Translations under genes and position numbers: made by a program | The notes under the pieces: model-generated | Databases searched by the model: none | What the model was told of the DNA's origin: nothing | What the model saw: only the letters and a program-made list of their open reading frames with translations | Source: Tubiluchus corallicola | Taxonomy: Eukaryota > Priapulida > Priapulimorpha > Priapulimorphida > Tubiluchidae | NCBI GenBank assembly: GCA_030141605.1 | Contig: JAQGDQ010000357.1 | Span: 1 to 64,000 of the forward strand | DNA: 64,000 nucleotides | Direction: 5' to 3' | In this document: positions 46,701 to 61,700 of the stretch, one piece after another | Numbering within the stretch: position 1 is the stretch's first letter | Layout of the letters: each line of letters begins with the position of its first letter

Positions 46701-49700
46701 GGTGCCCAAACAGCCCCTCCTACAAACTATCTTAGAGCAGTTTTTAAAGGAAAGTATAAGCACAACAGTTTATAGTACTATACCTCAATAGCGTCAGCGC
46801 TAGATTCGGGACTACTGGCCAGAAAATCAGAAAATGCCACCTTTCTTCTCTTGGCTGCAGGAGTATTTGAAGCTCGTCGGAGTATACCATGTATAGGAGT
46901 TGGCATGCCAGAGGTTGGCTCCTGCATAAATTAAAAAAAAAATAATCAGATTTATTTAAAAACTTACTGTAAAGAAAAAGATGCGACAAAAACAGAAATA
47001 AAAAACTTTATTGGGGAAGGGTTTTTGGCAACAAATTCTTGCACATTATTAATAAGCTCAGTTTTATGAGTATATTTATAAGCAAGCATTAATGCTTCAC
47101 TTCTAATGAATTTGTTTCTCTGTACAATGCAGCATTGTATTACACATTTTGTATCACGTTTGAAACTTATTTGCAAAAGTGAACTACTAACAAAATTTTA
47201 AAATTCCAACGATAAACGAATAATTATGAAATTACGTAAATGTCTATTAAGTGCAGATGATCATTTCGACACAAGTGTTATTCTCAATGTTAGAAATCAA
47301 GCCAAGAAATAACCAGTGTATTTATTATGACACTGCAATACCAAGGCACAAAATATCATTACACTGAAAAGAATGGAGTTCAAATTGTCAAATATAAGTG
47401 GATATAACTTAGAAAGAAATTCTATGAAGAAAAACGAAAAAATGTAGAAAATTTGTGAGATTCAGGCAGTATATTACAAAACTACAGTATGTTTAAACTC
47501 CACTCTTGATTTTGTAATAATATTTTGTGCCTTGGTGTTGCAGTGTCATAAATGTACTGATTACTGTATTTCTCTTGGTTTGATTTCTAGCATTGAGAAA
47601 GACATTTGTATCAAAATGATCATCCGCGCTTAATAAACATCAAATTGATTCCTAAAGGCTAACTCTTTCGTGTATTTAATTATGAATTTATAATTCATAG
47701 TAAAACTGTAGCACAATAATAAACAATAAGTGTTATGGTCACTTAATTTCTATAACACTAGTACTGTCAAGCCTCGTTATAATGCCAGGTCTGAAACACC
47801 ACTAAATGATGCTATAGCGGGGTTGGCGGTAAGGCGAGGTTCAGTAAAAATCAAAGGCATTCTACTGTGCAACCTTGATTTTGTTTCCTAGTTAATTTTA
47901 ATATGTGATAAATAGGCGTAATGTATAGGTGTAGTGGTATTATTATACCTATGCCAATATAAGTGTTATACTGCACATTTTTGCTCCATTAACAATGCAG
48001 GTGTAGTACTACAGCAGCATCTTGCAAAACTTTTACATAACACAACGTGTAGACGACATTATAGTGAGGCTGGCATTATAATAAGGGGTGGTACAACGAG
48101 ATTCGTCTATATTTACTATACTGACATGCAGTGGGCAGCCTGAAGATAAAATTAGTGAGGTGCTGCTTCAGAAATTTTTTTAGCCATTGTTTTAATACTG
48201 TGTAAAACGAAACAAACATATGTAACTTTAATGTTGTAATTGTAATTTTAAACAAACATACAAAAATTTTTACATAAACTTGATAAAATCCTAAACAAAA
48301 ATTGTTTGCTTACGAATGGCCTAAATTGCTACAGTTCAAGATTCTGAGCACGTGACAACTGACAACAAACTGTGTGAGCAACAGTATTTTCTCTACCTAG
48401 CAGCAGATGCTAGCAGTGCAGTGTACAACATGTTATCTCAGACATGTGTGCATGACCGCAGGCGCACAACACACAGTTGAACACACCACTGTGCTGGGCT
48501 GTGAAGCGAACAGTACTACCCTCACGTGCTCAAGTAATATAAAGAAAGAACTAAAGAAAAAAGACTTATTATATTGAGTATTATCAATAATACTGAGTGA
48601 AAATAGGATGTGCTGCAGTTGCACAGTACCTATACATGAGCCGCCACTGCTGAGGTTCTGAAATTACCAGATCACTTATCAATGCAAATGAAACATAAAC
48701 TATGAAAGAAATGTGGAGTAATAAATACTAATGTATCAGCACACATCAAAGGGTGCTGATTTCAGTGTTAGTAAGGCTCCATTTCATCAGCAATCAGTCA
48801 GTTTCATGAAAATTTCAGCTAAAATGACATAGCATAAAATTACTTGTGGTATAATAAGATGACTTGGTGTCTCAAAAACTTCCTTTCTGCCATCCAAAAC
48901 ATTATCACCTCTTGTAGCAAGAGTTGGCGTTCTCTTTGGCGTGCTGTAAGTTTTCAACGTTGGCGTCACATCAGTAAAGCTTTCTAAGTTTGCTGGAGAG
49001 AAGTTTTCTTTCTGTTGGTTTCTTTTGGGCCTCTCGAATGGCAACTCCAGCTTGGAAAGCTTGTTTTCCAGCTCTTGCAGTTTGGCGTCCTTTGCATTCA
49101 AACAGCCTTTGGTTTTCTCGACCTCTGTTTTTGCTTTTGTCAGCTCATCCTCAACATATTGCTAACAGTTTAAGAAAAATGTGCGCATTAGTAATTCTCT
49201 GAGGTAATTTTGAAATTACATACATCATTTAAAGAACTGGAAACACTGCTACCCCAAGAATAATACAAAAATGATGGAACATGGGAAATGAATCTACTAT
49301 TCGTGTTGATAAAAATATGCATTTTATTTTAATTAACAAATTATGCCACTATTTAATAAGAGGTGTTGCAAATATTTGGTTTATAAGTTACCTATCTGGC
49401 AGGTTACAAGCAGTAAAGTATAATAACTGTATATCTAATCCAAAATTAGTATCATGTGGTGTGCCATAAGGGTCGATACTTGGTCCACTCTTGTTTCTTA
49501 TGTACATCAATGATATAAAACATTGTATGCATAATGGAAAAATCCTGCAGTTTGCTGATGATACCAGTTTAATATTTAAATATTATAATACTGTTATTGA
49601 AGCAGAAATAGACATGAACTGTAGCAAATATCAAACTGGTTTAGGAGTAATAAATTATCACTTAATGCTTTCAAAACTAAATTTGTACTTTTTAGAACAA

Positions 49701-52700
49701 GAAACAAAAGAATGCTAAATTTGACATTACAAATTGAAAATAGTAATATTCAACAAGTAAAACAAATTAAATTCTTAGGTATTGTCATACATGACCACTT
49801 AGACTGGCAATCACATATCTCTCACATGAAACACAGTCTTTCGAAAGAACACTTACTAATCTTGTACAATAGTCTAGTTTTACCTTATCTCAATTTCTGC
49901 AGTATAATTTGGGGCCCCACATATCCATCTAAACTGAAATGCTTAACAACGTTGCAACGTAAATTTCTAAGGTTAATGTATGGCCTACAGAAACGCAGTG
50001 AAGTACCTTTACTTCGTTAGCGTGAATGTAGAATTATGCAATTAGATGATTTAATTAAATTGAATATGTAGGTGAACAGTGTGTGAGGATTTTCTTGTGC
50101 AGAAACAATAAAAACTTATTTTTATTATGTTCATTGTAGGCCCTTTCATTATATATTGTACACGAAACTATTGTAAATGTGTAATGTGAAATAAATGACT
50201 TATGACTATTCAATAGTTAAATTTAAATACCTTTTCCTTTTTACACTTATTAACTTCTCTTTCTGCTTTCTCAACTTGAACTTTCATTCCTTCAATTTTC
50301 ATATCCTGGAATTAAGAAAAAGATATCTGCAATAACCATCACATCAAAACAGATATTTACCGTATCTCAGTAACGCATTCAACTTTAAATACGTGGTATG
50401 TACTATTTGTATTAATGTTTTGACATGGAAGTTTACAATAACATATTTTATTTTAACAAATACCTGAAAATAATATAACTTGTGATGTCTACTGAATTAT
50501 AAAATAAACCACTTACCCAACAAAAGTAATTACCACTATTACACAGGCATAAATTAACTTCATGTTTTGCTGTAAAAAATGGCTGCTAACAGTTATTATG
50601 CATGATAAATTTTTACGATGCACATTCAGAATAATATTTGTATATATTAATATGTATTTATAAATCAATTTTATGATAAATGAACCACAGACTACTTACT
50701 ACCGCATGTTCATTTTGTCTCCTATCTGCTAATTTCTTCTCCAGTTCAGAGATCATGTTTTCCGATGATGTATGCAATCGTTTGTTAGTTTCCTAAAAAG
50801 TGCAGAAAAGTTGGAGAACAAAATGAATTTTTTCTTACAATCGCAAACTAGCTGCTACGACAACAAAGCTAGAATGTTCAGTTAAGCATTTGGCACACTG
50901 GCTAAAGAATTATGGGGGTGAATTTTCTACCAAGTTTCAGTGTCATAAAATGTTGCTAGTAAAATATTTTTCATTTTCTAGCATGTCAAGTTGCACCACC
51001 AATCTGAAACCACTGTACGACACAAGAACAACTACGCCCAGAGCACAGGCAGCAATGATAGTTTATGCACAACCCAAAGCAGAACTGAACATGGTAGGAC
51101 ATGAAATGATAGATGTATTAATATTTACATAGGGCTTTTTCCTGGATTCTGAACAGCCTCTGAATTGCTGGGGCAAAGTTTTAATACAGGTATAAACCCT
51201 ATTGCTAGCCAAACCCTGCAAAAAAATTTGCGTATAAACCCACAATGACAAACCATAACACATTAACCACACCACACAACCCACATTACACCACGCATAC
51301 CATGCCATACCATATAACACCACACCACCCATACCACTCCACCTGCAACACACCACACCCACCATGTTACACCTGCACCACCCACACCACACTGCTCTAC
51401 ACCACAACACTCACACCACATCATCCACACCATGTTCACATGCCACATTCACCAAACACCACACCACACCAATCACATCATACCACACTCACTATATTAA
51501 ATCACTCACAACACACTCACCACACCCACCACATCACACCATCCACAGCACACTCATCACACCCACCACATCACACCATCCACAGCACACTCATCACACC
51601 CACCACATCACACCATCCACAGCACATTCATCACACCCACCACTCCACACTATCCACAGCACACTCATCACACTCACTACACCATAACACACCACATCAC
51701 AGAGTGATCATGGTGATAATGATGACGACAATGACGACAGCTACAACACCAACACCATACCAGCATAATGAAACCATGCAAAACAGTTCGCACAAATTAG
51801 GAACCAAGTGCTGCGACAAACACTACTTGACCATTCACCAATTTTCAATAATGCACGAACATTCTACATAGTTTTTGCTTATTGCTTCTCCAATGATAAT
51901 GGGCTAAGAGATATAACTTATGTATACAACCTATAACACAACAAAACGGCGGGTGATGACAATGCCTGGAACAGCCACATAATTTCTCAAACTCAAAGAC
52001 TGGCTGTTCCAGTGTGTAGCACAGGGGGGTTGAAAAAGAACATCGAAATACACCCTGTCCATTTCGTTTAGTGGATGTTTCTCCTAGTGAGACCTTTCGG
52101 TCTTGTAGACTGTTTCCTCCTCTTTCAGCTAGTGTGCTTATTTTTTCTCAACTTTACCAAATAGTTGCACAAATCAAGTTTTTCTGGAGGCTGTTTGTGC
52201 AGTTTTCCACCAAATTTCAGTGTATAGGTATGGGAAAATTCTCATTGCTGAGAACAGTGACACTCCCGTGAATTCTAAATATACCTAGTACAACCACCAT
52301 TGAATTGGCTATCCAAACATTATAGGCACCGTGCTTGGCACCCAATGTTTGAAGGTTTTTTGCCCCCCGTTCCTCCCAGTGGCCTCGATTCCAAAAATAA
52401 ACCCTCAACGGACCACGCTAGATTGAGACCTTTCGTTTGTTATATAGATCACCAAAAATGATGCCGTAGTTGGAGCTGTAGACCCATCGGTTATCACCGA
52501 AATGAATTATAAGATACGAGGAAAAAGTGGTCAGCAGATGATAGGAAATAGAAGCAAAGATAGCAAAGCAGCAACACCACTCTACCAGTTAATTAAAATA
52601 CATCATAATTTCACAAAGTACAGTGTGTAAAACATACGTCATATTCGTTCACAACAGACTTCCATTCTAATTCTTGCTTCTTAAGATCAGCTTTCAACTT

Positions 52701-55700
52701 TTTGTTTTCCTTAGTTAAATCATCCGCTTTCTTCGACTCCTCCTCAAGCTGAAAAACGGTGAAGATACAAGTTAAAAAAAATGGTTACAAATCTCCAAAA
52801 AATTCACTCGTAATCCTATTCGCAGTAGTACATAAATTAATAACACAAGACTAAAAGAAAATTACAGGCCAAAATTTATTTAGAGTCGTCATGAATCTCC
52901 AGTAGTAAAAGTTCATTTCGGAGACATGTTATAGTTGTTTAATATAATGCAATATGAACATTTCTCACAAAAATAAAACTATACATGCATATTATAATTA
53001 TATCGTCAAATTCTACTATTAAATTTTAAAATACAGACAGCAAAACACTTTTGTTGCTTGCGAGTCGAATTCTAACTGGTAAGGAGTTATGATATACACA
53101 ATCAGTGAATTAGTGGAAACAGACTAATAAGCTTTTTCAAGACCTAATGTAGCATAATCCATATAATGTACTCAACCTACTTAGTTGGTGTGCCGTTATT
53201 ACAGTTACTGTTGATTTAAGTGTGCTTTTTAAGCCATCACAAATAAGTATTTATGTTAACAGAAGTATTTTATGTTAACTTCTACACAGCAGAGCACACT
53301 GCCATTTTTTTATACAAGCTTGATTGTCCTCGTGTTTAAATCTGAACAAACGATCATTTCTTCAACTCAACCAGGTTTCGAACAAACCAAATAAACTCAA
53401 CCAAATTAAGCCAGTCAAATCAAAGCATCTGTTGCCATCTTACCTCTTTGCTCACACTCTCCACTTTTGCCTGTAAATCTTCATTTGAAATCTCGCTTTC
53501 TTCCAAGCGATTTCTGATACTCGTCAATTCTTCAACTAATGAGCTAGATGATTTCTTCTTTGTTGTCAATTCAGATTTCAAGCACTTCAGCTATGCAAAA
53601 AATATGATGCCATAATAACAAACATGTCTTCTTACCTTGCCATAAACCTACAAGGCAATAAGTGTGTCTTACTGCAAATCAAATTACTTCATAGTTACTG
53701 TTGCTGTTTACTTACTTCTTTCTCAAGTTCTTTCAGTTTTTTGTTCTTTGTCTGCAAGTCCTCCTTCAAACTACTCTGCTTACTCGTCAGTTTTGAAATT
53801 TCTCTCTCTTTTGCCTCAATAATTGATTCCAGTTTGTTATTCTGAAATAATGACCCAGATGTAAGAAACACAAAAAGTCAAAACATAAAAATCATTAATA
53901 GAAAAGACATCACTGTAGGGATATAAAGAAGTGCACACCAATTAATGTGTATTTGAAAAATTTACTTTCTAAAACATCACAACATTAGCAAAACAAGTCT
54001 ATTACATTACTGTAAGTGGCAAATTGCAGATATTGCAGTTTGCTGTCTGTGGCTTCCATGGGGAGCATAATCGGTTCATAGGGAGCATGTTGGGTTAACG
54101 AAAAATAACGGGAAGAACAGCTCCCTTCTTGACAGCATCTCTTTTCATGTCTGTATATTTCAGATAAAGAATCATTCTTATTTTTGTTATTTGTTTTCTA
54201 TTTTACTATACATTTTACGTCTATTATTATACTATGGTTTATTTAGTACAATTTAAAGCACTTTGTATCAGCAAAGCAACTAACATACCGTTTGTTTTGT
54301 TTCTTTCATAGCAGTCACCGACTCGGTATTTTTCTGTTCAAGCTGCAAACTGAACTCTTCATTTAAACTTCTAAAATGTCAAAAAACTGAGTGAGATGCA
54401 AAAAAGTAAAAACTCCAGAATATGGAAAACCTTTGCAGTACAAGTTTTGCAGAACTTATATTATAATCAGATCTTGAATATTATTCCTTGTAGCTAAAAA
54501 CTAAATGTTATAGCTTATCTAATAATATGTTATTAGGTAACAGCTATAATAGCTTGACAGCTTACTTGTTGCCGTACGTTTCGAAAACTCATTTGATTTT
54601 TTTAAACGGCAGCTTAAAACACATTTGTTTAGATTTTGCTTTTTACAGTATATTAATTTTAGTTATTTTGTAGGTATTTTAATTTTTAGTGTTTCTTGTG
54701 AATTTTAAATTTACATTACTGTTGAGCATACTGATATTCTAAGTAATATAGCACAGTATACACAGGCTATTTTAAGTCAAATAGACAGGTGTGTTCAAAT
54801 TGGGCCTGCGCAGATGCTTGAGCAGGGGATGGTATGATGAATTACTGAGTGTCTAGTGTGCACGAGTTTCTTGATCCAGTGAAGGCAGTGAAACTATTCA
54901 GTCTGTCCTCATGTATCCAATTATTCATGTTTCATGCTTTTTTGCTGATCATTTGTTTATTTGTTTTGTAATTTCAGTTTATCGTCATTATTTACCTTTT
55001 TAAAAAAGGTCAAACCCTCAACACAGATTAAAATATACCTACAGTCAACTGTTTCACAAGAGAGACTAAATAATTTAGCGCTGCTATCTGTAGAAAACAA
55101 TTATACGTTACAAAACAATTGACTTTGATGTCAAAGGTGAAGCCTCAAGCTCTAAACACTTTTTGGCTGAGAATGGGGTACCACACAAAGCATATAACAT
55201 CAATTTTCAGCTTTTGTAGGGTTAAGGGTTCCACTAACAATTTTTTAATTGAGCCCCGCACTTCCTAGCACCGGCCGTGGGTATACAAATACATTAAACA
55301 TTACGTTGCGCAATGTGCATACCTCAATTCCCTACATTCATCTTCGCAAGTATCCAACTCTTCTCTCAACTTTTTCAAAGAGTCATTGCAATTCTTAAAA
55401 AAAATTCACATTAGCTGATGCAGACAAATGATTATTAGATAAACAAATTATATATTTTTTAATGTAATCATTGATAGAATTTATAATCATTAAGTTAACA
55501 GCAAAAATCTGAGCTTAGAATCCAAAAGAGCATTCAGAAAGTTAATTCTGGTCATTTGTGAACATGAAATGAAAATCGTCTATCCTGTCAAGGCTGCCAT
55601 CAAGTTCTTACAATAAGTTGAAATTACATCTGAAGTGTAACTTACAGATCTAAAACGTATTACGAGTCAAACCATTGAACAAAACAAGAAAATGTAATAC

Positions 55701-58700
55701 TGGATATAAGCTAGCTAGTATTTCTTCTAACAAACTGTTAATAAACATCTAAAATGTACAAGACATTATTCCACCATCCAGTGTACGAAACTTGCTGTTT
55801 GGTACTAATTTTTCATAGATTCATTAATAATAATCATCATTAATCTTTCAAAAATTAATCAGGAAAATGCTCAAATGTTAGGAAAATATTTTAGGTATTT
55901 ATAGATAATAATCTGGTGCCAAATGAAAATGATGAAATTACAAAAGTTGTCAGATAAGTATAAAAGTTATGCTTCATCAGATGTACAAACAAGTGCCAGA
56001 TGTTAGTAAAGACAATAAGGCAACACATTTTATTTTAATTAGCGTGTACTGCATGGCAAAAGAGAAAAACGTACTTTCTCCATAACCATACCTCTAGATC
56101 GTTATTTGTTTTTGCAAGATCATTTCTGTACTTTGTAACATGTTCTTCTAGAGCTTGCTTTTCCTTTTTAAGTTCTCTGAGCTTCTTGGTCATGTCTGCA
56201 AACTCATCCCTGCAACACAGCAAACAACTAGAAAAGGTGGAAAATGGGAAACAAGAGGCACATGGTTCAAATTGTCTTATAGTAAATTTTTCACATTCTT
56301 TCTTGCTCATTACATTAACTTAATTTAGTTAGTTGATTAAACTCAGAAGTAATTAATTTATATGTCTGAACTTAACAAAAATAATTTTCATAAAAGAAAG
56401 AATGTATTTGCAAGTGAAATATCATACAAACCCTCCTGATTTTAGCTGCAGGTTCAAGGATTCTATTTCACACTTAATCGTATCTTCTCGTTGTACAGCC
56501 TCCACCAGAGCTGATCTCAGATGTGCAGCTTCATTCTAAAAAAAGAACAAACTAATGCTTTTGTAAACAACTTAGCATTTACTAGCACACCAGTTAAATA
56601 CCTCAGTATACAATAGTTAATTAGCGAAAGTTATAAACAGTTGAAACTACAGTTCAATTACTAGTTGTAGATGTTAATATAAGTGCAAAACTCCAGTAAA
56701 TATCATATCACGCTACCTTACTCGGAGGTACAGCAACATTTCCAGATGTTACAGCAATAATATTACATACACTCATGGTCACTTGGTCAGCAGATAAAAG
56801 TTTAATCAGACACACTATATAGAGCACTAAAACAGTACGTGAGCCAAAATAATGAAATTAAAATGCAGCAGTTAGAAAATAAAATGTAAGTAATACTATC
56901 CCCCAAATATACGTTCAACACAATCCTCAATTTCCATTAATTACAGTAAGCATTTTTCAAATTCACTAATCACATTCCAATTCTCGGAAATAAATTTGCC
57001 GCTAAGGAATGTCAGTCTGATTAAAAAAACAATCACTAAATAACCGTGGAGAATATGTTTGCAAAATTCAGAAGTATTTATTCAACTATAATCTGTGAGC
57101 TTACAATAACAATCAATAGATGTTTCGGCAAACCATCTTGACTTAAAGCAAAGCCGGACCCGATCTTAAACTGTAGGTCAAAACAATCTACTCTTTAAAA
57201 TATTGAAAGGAAACATACTATGTGTTTCAAAAGTGACTTACGCGAAAGAATTATTACCACACAAACCTAATTTTGCATTCGTGCCACCAGTTCTTCGCTG
57301 TTACATGCATTTTGCTATTCGCTAGTTAGACGGGCACTAGCGGCTGCATTTTGGAAACACGCTACACAAAAAACAGGAGCTGTACTTCTCAGTTCAGATG
57401 TGTTAGTCTGTCACAAACTACACCCGTTCGACAGCTCATGCGTGGCCGCGGTAAATTTGAAATTTGAATTTTTATATTAGAACTTGCCTGGTTTTAATAC
57501 AACACACTTAATATTTTACAGTAGCACTGTATTTCAATTTTCGCTTTTGCAAACACGTGCAACATGCTCTTAGAATATTTTTGCTGTTGAAAATTATCTT
57601 AGTTTATGATGTAATCAATAGTTGGCTTGGCCGCCGTTAATTAAATTTTTAATCTATAATTTAAAGCTTTTGCAGCTTTTACATTGTGTTAAAATGTATA
57701 GTTTTTATCGAATTTGAAAATGTTTATGAAAAGTCATTCTGTCTTCCTTAAGTTGTGGTTGTTTTAATTGTTATTTTTCCTTCCTGTTTCCACTTAAAGG
57801 TTTAAGGCAAGACCAAATACATATCCGTACTTCTCGTTTTTCAAGCTCTGAAGATGCATGCTTATATTCAGCATCCAGTCTCTGTTTGTCCTCGTTAGCT
57901 GCTGTAAGTGAAGCGTTTGCTTCAACCAAATCAACCTATGCAACAGATGATGACAAGGCAACAGAAATTTAATTACAATATCAGATTATTATGATCACAG
58001 CATGCATGATGTATCAAAGTTCATAGAAACAATGATAAAAATAAATAAAACAGATATTTTTAAACTAAAACATGAAACAAATATTAGGATATAGGATTTA
58101 CCTTAAAGCAATAATGCCAAAGTTATCATAATGTTTTTTCATTATTTCATTCATTATCAAAATAATATAATGTGTATATGTATATGCATGAGTACGTATT
58201 TTTGTATATACACGTGTGTGTGTGCGCGTGCATGCGTGTGTGTGGGTGTGCGTGCAGCTATATATGTAAATGCATGAATACATATTGGTGCCACTACTCC
58301 TCATCTAAATTACATAATTACCAGCAGGTAAATATAATATGTTAAAAGATTTGACGGCACATGATCATTCTGGTAGCAAAAATTCTTATCACACTTAATA
58401 TTGTTAACATTATTATTATTATTACTGTCACTATTATTATTATTATTGCATGGTAACAATACTAGGCATGCAAATACTAGCTGGGTTCATTGAGTTAATT
58501 TGCAAGACTATATCAGAATATTTCCATTTCATCGAATTAACTTAAGTTATAATTATATTCTGATTTGCTTTTTCTTTTATTTTGGTTTTGCTCATATTTT
58601 TGTTTCTAACTATACGTTACTGTAACATATGGTTTCAGTTTATTTTTGTTTTTTATTTTGGTTTATTTAATTATTTTATATTGCATGGTTAATTGAAACT

Positions 58701-61700
58701 ACATTTCATGCAACTGTATTTCTAATAATTATATTATGTTGCTTTACTTTGCTCATTTTGCTCGCCACAAACTTCAAAATATCTGTAATTATTTAATCTT
58801 ATTTGCACAAAATTAATTATTGTCTCCTCATACAATATTAAATTCACAACTAACAGCAGCACAAATAATTGACATAACATATTCGTATTATTAAATTAAA
58901 AAGCTGTGGCATCTAAAATAAGATATTTATATGGGGGTGGTTGCTCAATCACCCTGGTCCCTCGCCACCCCGTCTCTATTTTTGTTAATATAATTTACTT
59001 ATTTTAATTTCATACACTTTGTAACCCATTGACAGAGACAAATAAAAAGGTTTTGAATTTTGTTAATTTTATCTTCCACTTTTCTATATCTATATCACAG
59101 AGTGCAAACAAATACTTTTAGCACAAAGTGTAAACGGATAGAATACAAGAATACTGCTAAAATTTTCCATATGGCTTACTTGAACAAGCTTTAATTTTTC
59201 GTCTGATTCAGTGGCTGCTGTCTGCCAATCAGTTTTCTCTATGATGAGTTTGTTGTGATCCTCAACTAAAGCTGTATGCTTTTCTTTCAGACAAACCTGG
59301 ATGATTAATAAAACAGAAAAACACGCAAGGTAAGGAAGCCATCAAGAAAGTGGTAAACAGAAAACCATTCATTTGTATATTAAAACACTGTTTATGGTCA
59401 TACTCACATCATGAATAACACAACAAAAATAAATTCCACACAAAGAATGTTTTTATCTATCGAGGATATGCAAAAAATGCATCATCTGCCTTTATGAACA
59501 ACAAAGCTTACAAATGTACACAGTCTATGTCCTGAAGGTATAACACAACATGAGCAAGCGCATGGGTGCCGCCAGAGAATAAAAACTTGGCGCACAGGCA
59601 GCGGGAGGGTCTGGGGGAGCATTATAAGTTCAATTTATTTACTATTAAGATTATCTATTCAGCAAAAATTTAATAGTCAAACATAAAACTGATTTGAGAC
59701 TGTTAAGTTTACAGCCCATCCACTGTTCATGCAAAATTTAATAAGTTTGCGTGCGTGCTAATTTTTTGCACAGCTAAACGGCAGGACATCTCGGCCACAC
59801 ATGCATGTTAGACCACTTTGCGGTTGTTAGAAGCCATTTCGTCAGGTTTCCTCAGGCAAGTTCACTAGTTTAAAACTCATTATTGGGCAAACAAGCAAGG
59901 ATTGAAGTGTCTCTTGGTTTACTGCTAAAAAAATTATTTAGCCATAAAAAAATTTAATTTAAGAAATTTTGTGGACGTACATGCGTCAGTGCATCCGCCT
60001 GCTGGTGCCCGTGCATAAGCGTTGGATGGCAAAATTAACATTAATCATTTCTAATCTGCAGTCGTAGACCATGAAAATTCTAGTAGTAGGATCTTAGGCT
60101 CAAATCCGACTCCTACAAATTTGCTTTTCAACAACTGCTTTTTTTCAAACAATTAGCCATCTGACTTAATGTTAACTATTAGGTTAACTGTTATCTCACA
60201 TTAGTTGTTAGATTAATTCATTTACTACAGTAAAGATCCATGATCTATTATATTTATCACTTAACTTAAAATTTGAACTTAGTAGACTTTGTTATTTTTA
60301 CAAAGAGCCTTTTTTTAATTAATTAGAAATTCAATATGAATGTAAAATATTGGCATTTGGGCTGATTTCTAGTAATTTTAATGTACATGTATTATGATTT
60401 TAGCTTTATCTATAATAGTCAATTGTATATGTACTATCTATGTGTTAGGATTTATGTATATAAAGTACATTTGTCCATTTTAATGTTAATGCATTTTAAA
60501 TATCCAATAAATTATTATTATCATTATTATTAATGCACACCAGTTCTTGCTGAGTATCCTCTAGTTTTCCAGTCATCTCCCCCTTCTCCAGTAGAAGTTT
60601 ATCTACATAAAAAACAAAATAACTGATTAATATATGTAAAGAAACAACTTGTATGCATGCTTACATCATCACAAACGCATAACCGATGATGATTACTGAC
60701 CTTTAGATGATTTTAGATCTTGTATTGTTCGGTTCGCTTCTTTTAGAGTGCTCTGTAAGTCTATAACACTAACAAAAAAGTGGTGTTAAATACAGGACAA
60801 AATATTCGTTCACCGTTCAGTCCTGCAATATTTTACCCCAAAAACATTTTTTTCAAACAAAACACTACCCATTTAAGTGCTCATGCAGTACCTACATCTT
60901 TTTCTCATCAGCTACTTTAACTTCCATTTCGCCCAAAGATTTGCGCAGTTCAGAAATTATTTCGTTTGACTGTTTTAGCTGACTCTGCAATTCTTTTTCT
61001 TCCTTTGTTAAATCTGCAATTGTATTTTTGTTCGTCTCAAGTTCATTTTCAAGCTGGTTTATAACATCCTGGAAAAAACACCTCAAATTAAAAGCACAAT
61101 AATTTTTTACAGTTCGGCACAGTGTAAGGCACAATACAGCACTCTCTGGCAGAGTCTATTACGAATGTTGAATGCTTGCAGTGGGACTGGAATCTAGCTT
61201 CCTAGCTTTGCAATACAATGATATCGCTGAAGTGTCTTAACTCCATGTTTACATTCTAAGAGATACCCGAAAATAGTATGAAACCACATACACAGTTTTT
61301 CCAAAAGCCACACTGCTAACCAGACCCAGCACAGCTTAACATTCTAACAATGACTATTCAGCTACACTATTCAGTTAACCTCATTCAAAATTATTATTCT
61401 GTTATTAGTTTACACAAATGCTACATTTAAAATCTTAAGAAAATATTAAGAACAGTCAAAGGAAGGCTGCTGCATTAGCATCACTCATTTTTTCTAACTG
61501 CATCCACAACAAATCAGAAATATATATTACAAATGCAAATCAGAGAGTATTTTTGTTGATTCACAATGCTTGAATCCCAATTTTCTGTGTTCTGGCAAGC
61601 ACAATCTTCTGTTCACTGTTTGAATAAAACCATTTCGTCATCAAAAAAATTCCACTGGTCAAAACAACACTTACTGCTGAGAAATTATTTCAACTTTGCA

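Larger units (their letters stand above)
50880..52637. other. Intron of the SYCP1-like gene with simple repeats
   Basis: This intron contains the CACACC-rich tract and the 37-bp minisatellite. A motif TTT.TACCAA.TTTCAGTGT occurs at about 50925 and 52203, hinting at another low-copy repeat. I see no gene. Confidence 0.5.

Noticed and set aside
51245-51871. 208-codon His/Thr-rich open frame
   Set aside because: It is a direct translation of a CACACC low-complexity tract and a 37-bp minisatellite. Frames on both strands are open for the same reason.
56700-56760. Extra exon of the coiled-coil gene near an AGGTAC/GGTAGC string
   Set aside because: The flanking exons (57831-57935 and 56432-56535) already join in phase, and no acceptor-donor pair here gives coiled-coil sequence.
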